From: PLanc-01 sp035342095
GTDB lineage: Bacteria; Planctomycetota; Phycisphaerae; Sedimentisphaerales; Anaerobacaceae
Length of the DNA stretch: 64,000 nt
Direction of reading: 5' to 3'
Assembly (NCBI GenBank): GCA_035342095.1
Contig: DAOQWL010000010.1
Coordinates: forward strand, 1-64,000
A program made the translations under genes and the position numbers. Under the pieces are notes generated by a model. That model ran no database searches and had not been told where the DNA came from. It worked only from the letters and a program-made list of their open reading frames with translations. Below are positions 25,441 to 33,670 of this stretch, one piece after another; positions within the stretch are counted from its first letter, which is position 1, and each line of letters begins with the position of its first letter.

Positions 25441-27177
25441 CTACTCTCGTCCAGCCAGGTACGGCGTCGTGCCTTCGGGGGCCTTCTCGGGCTTCGGCGT
25501 CGCGGTCGTGATGGGCATCTCGACGGAGACCTTCCGAGAACTCCGCACGACTCGACCGAGCGATTCCTTGGTCACCCGGACGGGCTCCGTCACGAGTTCC
25601 GGGACGCTGTACGTCCACAGGCAGGAATCGTAGTGCGTCGGGTCCTTTTGAGGCAGGACGAAGGGCTTGTGGGCCACTCCGTTGGGATCGACGTAGCTGA
25701 AGTACGTCCTCGTGAACGTCCCGTTGCCCCGCTTGCTGCTGAACGCGATCCACCGGCTGTTCGAGGACCAACTGTGCCAGCTCTCGCTCTGGTCGCTGTT
25801 GATTTCGAGGCGTCGAGCTTCGTAGCGGCATTCGGAAAAAGGCAGGTCGGACCTACTTTGAGGCGGAAAAATTTCCTGGTTCGATTTTTCCGCCTCAAAC
25901 CCCGGTCGCGCGCCGAGAGTCGCGTCCCTTCCATTCTTCAACGAAATCGAACCAAGAGATTCCGTTGAAGAATATAGGCCCGACCTGCCCTTTTCCGACG
26001 CATCCCTCGTCCCGGGGGCTTCGAGGTCGATCAGATACAGATCGCTGCTCTTGCGATAGACCGGAAAACAGCCGTAATCGCACAGGGACAGCAGCAGCCA
26101 CCTCCCATCGGGACTGATCCGAGGCAGGAGAATGCTCCGACCCATCTCCTGGGCGGCCAGAACCGTCTCGGCCTGACCCCACGTGTCGGTGTTTGGATCG
26201 TAGGGAATCCGCATCAGATCGTACCTGATCTCGCTGTACTTCTCGGGGATCGCATTGCGGCTCGTCCACGTCAGCGGCGCACTGCAGAAGTACAGGAACC
26301 GCCCGTCGGGCGACCAGGTCGGGTATGTCTCGAGCCGGTCCTTCTTCGCCAGATCGGGAGCGGTCTTGATCTTGCGAGATCCCGCATCGTAGTACGCCAG
26401 CAGCGAATTGAGATCGATCACGTCGCGGACCTCCTCGCCCGCCGCGTGGAGGAACATGGCCACCTTCATGCTCGTGTAGGCGAGGACTTTGCCGTTCGGG
26501 TGCCAGGAGGCGTAGCCGAACGTGGAGCCGACCTTCTCGGTCAGGCCGTCCTTGAGGATGACGGCGGCATTGCCGTAGGCGCCGCTTCGCGTGCTGACCA
26601 GCATGGTGTCGGTACGATTGTTGCAGAACGTGTGGCAATTGACGCACCCGCCGCGAAAGTAGTCGTTCGTCAGGATGGTGGACTCCTCGAACGTCCGCAG
26701 GTCGCGCTGGTAGATCCCCATGTCCCGCCAGGCGGAGTGGGCCGGGTGAATCCTGCGATAGACGAGATAATCGTCGATGTCCTCGCTCGCAACCGTCGTG
26801 CGGAACACATCGAATTGTCGCCATCCATCCGCCGTCTGCACTTGTACCTCGAACGCCAGCTCCTGCCCTCGATTCTCCGAGAGCAGTCTGCGCCACGATC
26901 TCTCGGGAATCGCGATCTTCGCGGAACGGCTGTCGATCCGGATCGGATCACCCTGCTGCGAGGCAATCCGGACCCGATATCGCGACCCGCTCTCGCGGAC
27001 GAGAAAGTTCAGCGGCGCGATGTTCGGCGGGATCACCACTCCGCCATAGTCGGGCTCGATCCGCGCAGGCCGCCCCACCGGTGAAGCTTGATCCGGCACA
27101 GCAGGACCCGATGCCGCCAGGCATGCGACGCCTGCCGCCGCAAGGACCAGAACGAGATAGAAGCGACGTCGATTCAC
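25441..27177 (-). CDS. TolB-like propeller with CxxCH haem motif and in-frame palindromic insertion
   Basis: The 578-residue product has an N-terminal signal or lipoprotein leader (hydrophobic about 7-20). An N-terminal beta-rich domain comes next. The sequence GGCVNCHTF (Cys178, Cys181, His182) is a c-type haem-binding motif. TolB/WD40-like blades follow (S-W-H-P-N-G-K-V-L-A-Y, Y-P-T-W-S-P-D-G-R-F-L-Y-F, R-I-S-P-D-G-R-W-L-L-L). Residues about 394-449 are encoded by a 165-bp palindromic element (25833-25997) interrupting the propeller between YLIDLEA and RRLEINSDQ. The GTG start overlaps the stop of the DUF6057 gene by one base (TAGTG), indicating coupling. The role is unknown; haem binding suggests redox or sensing outside the cytoplasm. 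Confidence 0.75.
   Translation of the reverse strand: MNRRRFYLVLVLAAAGVACLAASGPAVPDQASPVGRPARIEPDYGGVVIPPNIAPLNFLVRESGSRYRVRIASQQGDPIRIDSRSAKIAIPERSWRRLLSENRGQELAFEVQVQTADGWRQFDVFRTTVASEDIDDYLVYRRIHPAHSAWRDMGIYQRDLRTFEESTILTNDYFRGGCVNCHTFCNNRTDTMLVSTRSGAYGNAAVILKDGLTEKVGSTFGYASWHPNGKVLAYTSMKVAMFLHAAGEEVRDVIDLNSLLAYYDAGSRKIKTAPDLAKKDRLETYPTWSPDGRFLYFCSAPLTWTSRNAIPEKYSEIRYDLMRIPYDPNTDTWGQAETVLAAQEMGRSILLPRISPDGRWLLLSLCDYGCFPVYRKSSDLYLIDLEAPGTRDASEKGRSGLYSSTESLGSISLKNGRDATLGARPGFEAEKSNQEIFPPQSRSDLPFSECRYEARRLEINSDQSESWHSWSSNSRWIAFSSKRGNGTFTRTYFSYVDPNGVAHKPFVLPQKDPTHYDSCLWTYSVPELVTEPVRVTKESLGRVVRSSRKVSVEMPITTATPKPEKAPEGTTPYLAGRE
25833..25997. repeat. 165-bp palindromic element inserted in frame in a coding sequence
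   Basis: The outer arms at 25833-25855 and 25975-25997 are inverted copies with 2 mismatches in 23. Inside are two hairpins. One is a perfect 16-bp stem, TTTGAGGCGGAAAAAT (25857-25872) with its complement at 25884-25899. The other is a 16-bp stem with one mismatch, ATTCTTCAACGAAATC (25933-25948) with its complement at 25958-25973. The length is 55 codons and no stop is introduced. The layout resembles Rickettsia palindromic elements. Confidence 0.85.
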
Positions 27178-29063
27178 TATCGTTTCGCCACCACCGTACA
27201 GAAGTAATAGAAGAAGTAGCTTCCGCGGTAGTCCCTCGCGAGTTCCGCAGCGGCTCCGGCCCGGTCCCGCCCGTGGCGGTTCGCGACACTGCTGAAGTGC
27301 TTGAACCGCTGCTCTGTCACGGGATTGATGGCCCGGCCGTGCAGATCGACCGGCTTGCCGGTGCCATAGGCGTAAATGAGCAGCGCCTCCTGCCAGAGCG
27401 GCGGGATCTCCGCGTAGCCGAAAGCGTCCAATCGCTCGATCTGCTGCGCGACCTTGGCCAGTTGCCCGGTCAGCAGGTACCACGCCATCAGGTACTCGAA
27501 GGCCATGCGGTTCCCGTCGCCCTGCTCGACCAGAGCGGTGAGCATCGCCTCCTTGGCGTAGAACAGAGCGGTGGAATCGGTCCGCAAACGATGGGTCTTT
27601 GCGCCGCCGGTGAAGTTCGGGTCGGCGTCGAGACGGGAGAGGCAATCGCCCGCCCAGGAGCCTTGCCAGAGGGTCTTGCGGAGGGTCCCCAGGTAGATCC
27701 GGGCCGCCGCGGTCTTGCCCTTGACGAGGTTGACCAGAGCCAGGCGTTCCAGAATCCACGGGTGCTCGCCGATGGTCTCCAGGCACTCGGTCAGGTTCTT
27801 CTCCGCCAGATTCGCCAAGCCCAAGTCGATCAGCGTGTCGAACGCGTGCCAGTAGTAGACGTTGTGGTCCTCGCCTGTCAGGAGCAGGCCGTCGGGCTGC
27901 TGCGCGTACAGGAACATGTCCTGGCTGAGCCGGCCGGTGTGGTACAGCGCCCGATTGACCGCGTTCATGACATGGACGCTGTCGGGACAGTCGCGAGAGG
28001 CTTCGAGGACCTCGGGCCACATCCGCCGGCAGGCGTAGCAATGCACCGCCAGCGAGGCTTTCTGCCCTGCGTCCAGCGAGAGCACGACCGCCGGACCGCC
28101 GACGGCAAAGAGTACGAGCGTCCCCAGTGTCCACTGAACAGCGGGCCTGCGGAAGGAGCGAACGAGCCAACCTGCGCCAGGCCTGTCACCCGCCTGCCGG
28201 CGGGGCCATCGTGCGGACAGCAGACGTCCAAGACCCGCGATGAGCATTCCAACGAAGGCAGACAGGTACGCGACGTAGACCGCGACGATCATCTGTTCCC
28301 GCGAGGCCCAGCCTCGGACCCGCCAGGACAGGGGCAGCAGGTCGGTATAAGCGTTGACCACGCTGACCCGCAAGATCAGCACGCCCGCGACGTAGGGCAG
28401 CGCCAGGCCGATCAGCAGATACAGCCCGATCCGCGTCCATCGCCCGCGCCCGATCTCGTACGCAACACACAGCCCGACGAACGGCAGGAACGCCCCTCCC
28501 GCGACCAGGTGCAGGACCGCCGACAGGACGAGCCAGACGCCAAGGTCTCGCTTCCCGCGAGCGAGTCGGATGTACAGGCACGCGAACGCCAGCGCCGCAA
28601 CGGCCCCCAGGAACAGAGGCAGGTGGAAGCTGTACCGGGCATAGGCGACGAGCACCAGGATCGCAGGCACGAACCGCAGCAGGCGCCCCGCCGGCAGACG
28701 TACCGCCTTCAGCAGATATCCTGTGCATGCACAGATCGCCCAGGCCTGCGCGACGATGACAATCGCCCCGGCCCAGGAGTACGCGAGCAACTGGGAGAGC
28801 AAGGCGGAAACGTACTGCGCCGCCCCGCCGGGATACTGCACACCCGCCAGGAAGAACGACCAACCCCTGTAGAACGGCGGGAAGTTCGTGATCGCACCGC
28901 AACTGTAGATCAGGCACGGCTGGACCCAGAGCCACACGTACAGGCAGGCGCCGACGAAGAACCCGGCGGATCGAACCACGTCGCCTCCCCGCCGGCTCCG
29001 CACCGCCTGGGGCGCGGAGCGGTCCGCGTGAGTCGCCACTGGTCTGGGCCCGACGTTGTGCAT
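27177..29063 (-). CDS. DUF6057-family polytopic membrane protein
   Basis: The 628-residue product has about ten hydrophobic segments in the first 330 residues, then a soluble, helical C-terminal half. Marks recalled for DUF6057 include NFPPFYRGWSFF near the first extracellular loop and an H-C-Y-A-C-R-R-M-W-P-E-V-L motif at the start of the soluble part, followed by ALYHTGRLSQDMFLYAQQPDG. The function is unknown. It lies between a DUF5107-TPR gene upstream and the haem-motif propeller downstream, overlapping the latter by one base. The ATG at 29063 was chosen over a TTG 36 bases upstream that has no better ribosome-binding site. Confidence 0.7.
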   Translation of the reverse strand: MHNVGPRPVATHADRSAPQAVRSRRGGDVVRSAGFFVGACLYVWLWVQPCLIYSCGAITNFPPFYRGWSFFLAGVQYPGGAAQYVSALLSQLLAYSWAGAIVIVAQAWAICACTGYLLKAVRLPAGRLLRFVPAILVLVAYARYSFHLPLFLGAVAALAFACLYIRLARGKRDLGVWLVLSAVLHLVAGGAFLPFVGLCVAYEIGRGRWTRIGLYLLIGLALPYVAGVLILRVSVVNAYTDLLPLSWRVRGWASREQMIVAVYVAYLSAFVGMLIAGLGRLLSARWPRRQAGDRPGAGWLVRSFRRPAVQWTLGTLVLFAVGGPAVVLSLDAGQKASLAVHCYACRRMWPEVLEASRDCPDSVHVMNAVNRALYHTGRLSQDMFLYAQQPDGLLLTGEDHNVYYWHAFDTLIDLGLANLAEKNLTECLETIGEHPWILERLALVNLVKGKTAAARIYLGTLRKTLWQGSWAGDCLSRLDADPNFTGGAKTHRLRTDSTALFYAKEAMLTALVEQGDGNRMAFEYLMAWYLLTGQLAKVAQQIERLDAFGYAEIPPLWQEALLIYAYGTGKPVDLHGRAINPVTEQRFKHFSSVANRHGRDRAGAAAELARDYRGSYFFYYFCTVVAKR

Positions 29064-29113
29064 GGGTCGTTTTGTACCGCAGCCGTATCCGTCCGTCAAG
29101 CGGCGCCACTCGC

Positions 29114-29188
29114 GTTCGTAGCGACGCCGTAAGGCGTTATCTCCCCCTCGTGGGAGTAGAGATATGCCCTCACGGGCACACTACAAAC
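29114..29188 (+). repeat. Cloverleaf-forming intergenic repeat, copy 2
   Basis: Same order as the element at 12024-12094 but in the opposite orientation. The outer ends are GTTCGTAGCG and CACTACAAAC. The hairpins are ACGCC-GTAA-GGCGT and TGCCC-TCAC-GGGCA, with an apical stem TATCTC/GAGATA. The closing pair of the last hairpin has changed from G-C to T-A on both sides, which supports selection for the fold. Confidence 0.78.
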
Positions 29189-29205
29189 GGGGCAGTGCAG
29201 AACCG

Positions 29206-32200
29206 CTACTTCAGCTCGGCCGCCTGGACTCGGGCCCAGACGTGACTGACGTTGAGCCTGGCGGCCTGCTCGAACGCCCTGCGTGCGGCTGTGAGGTCCC
29301 CTTTGCCCAGGCGGCCCAGGCCCAGCGTGTATTGGGCGGACGCCTGCTGCACCTGGCGGCTCTGCTGCTCGCCAAACTTGGCGAAGAAGTCCACGCCCTC
29401 GTCCTGCGTGAGACGTTCCGTGCCGGTCTTGACAAGTTCGTCGAACTGGGCGACCGCCTCATCCTCGCGCCCCAGCTTCCTCAGGCCCATCGCCCGACAG
29501 AACTTCGCATCAGGCGAACGCCACCCTCCCTGCTGCTGAGCGGCGTCGGTGAAGCACTGCTGGGCCTTCTCCGCGTCGCCCAGGGCCTCGTGGGCACAGC
29601 CGGCATAGTAGGCGAACTGCGCGGCGCGAGGGTCCTCTCTCGGCCTGCCGACGGACAGGTTCTCGGGATACTCGGCCGCCGCGAGGAAGTCGGCCAACGC
29701 CTCCTTTGGATGGCCCAACTTGAGACGGCGGATGCCTCGCAGCAGGTGGGCGTCCACGTAGACGTCGCGGATCTCGCCGCCGCCTTCGCGGACGTGGAAG
29801 TGGTGCGTCGCGAGGGCATCGACCGCTTCATCGTATCGACCCGCCAGGACCTGCGCCATGATCCAGCGGAGATAGCTGTCGTTGCGCTTGATCACGGTCG
29901 CCTGGTGTTTCTCCATCAAGGCCAGGCGGGTCTCGGGGGCCACGTTGCCCAGCTCGTACAGCTCATCCAACTCGGTGAACAGGCGTGCATCATCACCATT
30001 GTATGAAACCGCCCGCTCGTAGCTTGCAATGGCCTTGGGGACATCGTTCTTCGTGCGGTACCAGGCCCAGCCGAGATTGCGATGCGCCAAGGCGAACGTC
30101 CCGTCGATGGCGACCGACCGCTCCCAGTGCTCGATGGCCTTCTCGGGCTGAAGCTCGTAGACCAGGTTGCCCAGGTAGTAGTGTGCCTTCGCGTCGGTGG
30201 GCGTGCGGGCAATCGCAGCTCCGAGCACGACCGCCGACTCCGCCCGGAATGGGAAACAGTAGTCGCTGCTCATGCCCGCGGCCTGGGCGTACAGCTCGCC
30301 TGCCAGCGTGGCGTCGCCCTTCTTCTCGTGGAGCCAACCCAGACAGTAGTAGACGAGCGGCGAGCGACCCGCCAGGTCCGTCTTGTCCCTCGCAGCGCGG
30401 ATCAGCACCTCGATCGCGTCATCCCAGAATCCCCAGTTCATATAGTCCGTGGCCAGCTCCAGATACGCCTGGGGATCGCGACGCATGGCGGTTTCCAGAC
30501 TCCGCAGCATCTTCTCCGGTCGCTTACGGACCCGCAGCAGCTCGTTGGCCGCCAGGAAGTCCAGCGGATCGGCCTCCAGCACCCCGGCCAGGATGCTCGC
30601 CGCCTGCTTCGACCTGCCCAGACGCGCGAGAATCGCGGCCTTGAGGTTCAACGCCTTGCTGTCCATGCCGTTCACGCTCAGCGACTGGTCGATCTGTTCG
30701 AGGGCGGTATCGAACTGCCCGTTGCAGCAGGACAGCTCCGCCAGTTGGTAGTAGGCGGGAGATCGGAAGGCGTAGCCCCACGACGCCCGATAGAACGCGT
30801 CGTACGCTTCCTCCAGCCTGCCCTGGGCCCTCAGGACGACGCCCAGATGGTAGAGCGCCTCCGTGTTGGACGGGCGGGTGTACTGAGCGGACAGGCGAGT
30901 CACCGCCCGACGCAGGTGCTCCTCGGCCCTCTCGTACATCAGCCGCCTGGCGTAGTCGATCCCGACGATCGTGTTCGTCCGCGTGTCGTTCGGGTCGCGA
31001 CGCAGGGCCTCCTCGTAGTAGTCGAACGGGTTGACCCGCGGATTGTGGATCTGCTGGACCCGCAACCCCGTCAGGTACAGTTCCTCGACGCTGTTGATAT
31101 CCTTCGGCGAGGCGGGCGGCCTGACCGTCGGCGGCAGGTTCGGATCAGACACGATCTCGACCGGCCGGTACGAAACCAGCGTCTCACCCGACTTGGACAG
31201 GAGCGTCGCGGCCAGATCGGTCCTGGCGGTTCCCACAGGGACGTTGACCTCCGCGACGAATGGCCTGCTCGGACTGATCGAGATCGTCCGTTCGAGCAGC
31301 GTCTGGTCGCCCGCCTTCAGCAGGACCCTGGCCTTGTCGTAGCGGGCGGTCGCGTTGAATCCGAGCTTCGCCTTGCCGTCGTCGGTCAGTTCCAGGTTCA
31401 CCGCGCCCTGCGTGTTGGCGTTCTTGAATCCGCCGATTTCGCGGACGGGGTACCAGTACTGGCGGAAGACCTTGACCTCGTGCGGCTGGATCCAACTGTA
31501 GTCCGGCTGGTTGTCCGACCACGCGCCCACCATCAGCTCCGCGTAGGGACCGTCCGCATCGGTGAGGATCTTGTCCCACATTCGCCCGGTGGAGCCGGGA
31601 CCCCACTCCCAGAGCTTGGCCCCGCAGACGACGTGGTGGTCGCCGATGTGGACGACGCCCGCCTGCTTGCCGTGATCGTAGCCGCCCATGAAGTCCTCCT
31701 TCAGGTCCCACGCGAAGAACGAGATCGGCGACGGGTGGTTCTTCCACCAGGACAGGTCCACGCCGCGATAGTCGATCCCGCAGTACGTCTCGTTCCCGAT
31801 CGGCCAGTGAGCGAAAGCGTTCTTCGAGTGGTACGTCGCGGTCGTGACGCTGGGCGGAAAGAGCACCTGGTACTCGTCGTTCGCGTGGACCGCGACGTTC
31901 GCCCAGTACAGGATCGAGTTCGGGTACGGCGTGCGGTTGAACAGCTTGACCGTCGCCTCAATGTACGATTTCCCCGGGTAGAGCGTGACGCCGATGAGCC
32001 ACTTCATCCGGTGGCGTCGCTCGGTCTCTCCGAACCAGATGGTCTTGCTGCCGTCGTCGTTGGCGGCCAGCGTGTAATCGACCGGCATCTGCGTCGTGTT
32101 GCGATGGTGGTGGAAGACGCACCACTCGATCCCGCCGGAGACCCAGGCGCCGAGCATGCCGATCAGCGCGGGCTTGACCACGTGCTGGCGGTAGAAGATG

Positions 32201-32535
32201 TCGTAACCATTGGTCTTGTCCGTCGCGTAGAGCAGCCGTCCGCCGATCTCGGGCAGGATGCACAGCTTGACGTACTCGTTCTCCAGGTACAGGGCCTTGT
32301 AGGTCTTGTCCTCGCGGAGGTCCGTGACGCCATCGAGCATGGGGTAGGGATAGATCCGCTTCTGGGCGCCCTGGTAGGACTCGTTGGTATAGAACCTCGG
32401 GTTCACGTCCGGCGGATCGAGCCGGTACGTCGGCAGCGTCAGCGGTTCCTCCCACACCTTCACCGCCGCAGGGAGAGCCGGGGGGATAAACAGACAAACC
32501 AGGCAAGACAGGCAAATCGTTCGCATCCTTGACAT
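29206..32535 (-). CDS. Secreted DUF5107-domain protein with C-terminal TPR array
   Basis: The 1109-residue product has a signal peptide (about 4-22). A DUF5107 domain (about 35-400) follows, a galactose-mutarotase-like beta-sandwich with LCILPEIGGRLLYATDKTNGYDIFY and GGIEWCVFHHHR. A linker leads to many tetratricopeptide repeats (about 520-1100: D-Y-Y-E-E-A-L-R-R-D-P-N-D, A-I-E-H-W-E-R-S-V-A-I-D-G and similar). DUF5107/TPR proteins probably bind or act on carbohydrate, but no activity is established. It is the upstream member of a cluster with DUF6057 and the haem-motif propeller, separated from DUF6057 by the cloverleaf repeat. The start ATG at 32535 has AAGGAG 11 bases upstream; ATG 32526 is an alternative. 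Confidence 0.75.
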   Translation of the reverse strand: MSRMRTICLSCLVCLFIPPALPAAVKVWEEPLTLPTYRLDPPDVNPRFYTNESYQGAQKRIYPYPMLDGVTDLREDKTYKALYLENEYVKLCILPEIGGRLLYATDKTNGYDIFYRQHVVKPALIGMLGAWVSGGIEWCVFHHHRNTTQMPVDYTLAANDDGSKTIWFGETERRHRMKWLIGVTLYPGKSYIEATVKLFNRTPYPNSILYWANVAVHANDEYQVLFPPSVTTATYHSKNAFAHWPIGNETYCGIDYRGVDLSWWKNHPSPISFFAWDLKEDFMGGYDHGKQAGVVHIGDHHVVCGAKLWEWGPGSTGRMWDKILTDADGPYAELMVGAWSDNQPDYSWIQPHEVKVFRQYWYPVREIGGFKNANTQGAVNLELTDDGKAKLGFNATARYDKARVLLKAGDQTLLERTISISPSRPFVAEVNVPVGTARTDLAATLLSKSGETLVSYRPVEIVSDPNLPPTVRPPASPKDINSVEELYLTGLRVQQIHNPRVNPFDYYEEALRRDPNDTRTNTIVGIDYARRLMYERAEEHLRRAVTRLSAQYTRPSNTEALYHLGVVLRAQGRLEEAYDAFYRASWGYAFRSPAYYQLAELSCCNGQFDTALEQIDQSLSVNGMDSKALNLKAAILARLGRSKQAASILAGVLEADPLDFLAANELLRVRKRPEKMLRSLETAMRRDPQAYLELATDYMNWGFWDDAIEVLIRAARDKTDLAGRSPLVYYCLGWLHEKKGDATLAGELYAQAAGMSSDYCFPFRAESAVVLGAAIARTPTDAKAHYYLGNLVYELQPEKAIEHWERSVAIDGTFALAHRNLGWAWYRTKNDVPKAIASYERAVSYNGDDARLFTELDELYELGNVAPETRLALMEKHQATVIKRNDSYLRWIMAQVLAGRYDEAVDALATHHFHVREGGGEIRDVYVDAHLLRGIRRLKLGHPKEALADFLAAAEYPENLSVGRPREDPRAAQFAYYAGCAHEALGDAEKAQQCFTDAAQQQGGWRSPDAKFCRAMGLRKLGREDEAVAQFDELVKTGTERLTQDEGVDFFAKFGEQQSRQVQQASAQYTLGLGRLGKGDLTAARRAFEQAARLNVSHVWARVQAAELK

Positions 32536-33067
32536 GAGACAGCCACTCCTTTCTGCACATCCATCGGCACATCCGACCGCGAAGACCGGACGACCGACCA
32601 TCCTACCACCCGCCCCGCGACGGAACAAGCTCCTCCCGGTCATAGTGCAGGGCGAATGCGGAGTCGGCGGAGGAATCTCCCCGATGTCATGGCGCGGAGC
32701 ATCGCGACGAAGCCATCTGAACTCCCGAGACAAGAGACTGCTTCGCTTTGCTCGCAGTGACATTCCCGACCTCGCACTTACGCCCTCAAGAGGGTCAAGA
32801 TCGCCAAGATCGCCAAGTGTTTGTACGTGGCTGCCTTGACTGCCTTGACGATCTTGAGCGAAGCTCTGGGCAGACTGTGTCGTCGCCATGGGAGCAAGAG
32901 CACCAAGAGCCTCAAGAACCTCACGTTGGAGTTCTTGAGGCTCTTGAGGTTCTTGAGGTCCTTGCCCTGGGGGCGACTACGCCAGCTTCAAGGCGATCTG
33001 CTCTTCGAGGATGTCTTGGACCGGCCTTGACAGGGATCATGACCAGGGTTACCCTATATGCCCAGCT
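32536..33067. other. Gene-free stretch rich in repeats
   Basis: No gene is seen in 532 bases. It contains a partial REP-like sequence (about 32690-32770), the CAAG-type repeat block at 32786-32966 and a candidate promoter for the restriction gene (TTGACA at 33027-33032, a weak TACCCT box at 33050-33055). Confidence 0.5.
32786..32966. repeat. CAAG-type 9-bp-period repeat block, left of the restriction-modification genes
   Basis: Module A (32795-32856) has tandem 9-mers such as CAAGATCGC, then a centre TTGTACGTGGCTGC, then complementary 9-mers (CTTGACTGC, CTTGACGAT). It can fold as a hairpin. Module B (32894-32966) has CCTCAAGAA/TTCTTGAGG units. The same modules recur at 34996-35170 in swapped order. 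Confidence 0.7.
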
Positions 33068-33670
33068 ATGACAATCGCCCGAAATACTATAGATACGACG
33101 AACTTCAACACGGACGCGATCCTGCCGTATGAACTGCGACTGCAGGATTTTCAGATGGCAATGCAGGATGTCTACGACTTCTTCTACGACGTGAATTCTC
33201 TGCTTGCCAGGAAGGGCCTGCAGCGCCTCGATGATATGCTTCGTCCCGCGATCATGTCGGGCGTTCTCTCGGACATGTTGACGGCCAGTCTGGCCAAACA
33301 TTCTCGTGTTTTGCGAGAGAATCGCTACTTCAACGGTCATCCCGATCTCATCGTTCAGGGCGTGTACAGCGACAACGCCGTGAAAGCGGGGACGGAAGGT
33401 GTGGAGGTCAAGACGACACGAAAAGCGGGCGGTGCCGTGGACACACACGGCGCGCGTGACCAATGGATGTGCGTCTTCGTCTATGACGTGGATACAACGT
33501 CGGAGCCCGCTGTCACGCGTCAGCCCATGGTGTTTACAGAGGTTTACCTCGGGCTCGTGACCACGGAGGATTTTCGCAAGAACCCGCGTGGCGAACTGGG
33601 CACCCGCACGGCGACGTTGCACAAAGACGGAGTGCAGAAACTCCGACAGAATTGGATATACCGCCTCTAG
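33068..33670 (+). CDS. Probable type II restriction endonuclease, PD-(D/E)xK fold
   Basis: The 200-residue product has the metal-binding arrangement of PD-(D/E)xK nucleases: Pro92-Asp93 in GHPDLIVQG, then Glu113 and Lys115 in GVEVKTT, about 20 residues apart. A Q-W near 132-133 is followed by a hydrophobic strand. The N-terminal 90 residues are helical and may bind DNA. Its stop overlaps tail-to-tail by a few bases (CTAG) with the stop of a DNA methyltransferase, so the two form a compact restriction-modification pair. Base composition looks less GC-rich than the surroundings, a sign of transfer. The specific site is unknown. Start at ATG 33068; an upstream ATG at 33011 lies in repeat-derived sequence. 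Confidence 0.65.
   Translation: MTIARNTIDTTNFNTDAILPYELRLQDFQMAMQDVYDFFYDVNSLLARKGLQRLDDMLRPAIMSGVLSDMLTASLAKHSRVLRENRYFNGHPDLIVQGVYSDNAVKAGTEGVEVKTTRKAGGAVDTHGARDQWMCVFVYDVDTTSEPAVTRQPMVFTEVYLGLVTTEDFRKNPRGELGTRTATLHKDGVQKLRQNWIYRL

Noticed and set aside
30082..32532. Open frame of 816 codons on the plus strand opposite the DUF5107-TPR gene
   Set aside because: Shadow frame; the minus strand encodes clear TPR and DUF5107 motifs.
32786..32966. Possible CRISPR array
   Set aside because: Units are 9 bp with no spacers and are partly self-complementary; no cas genes are near.
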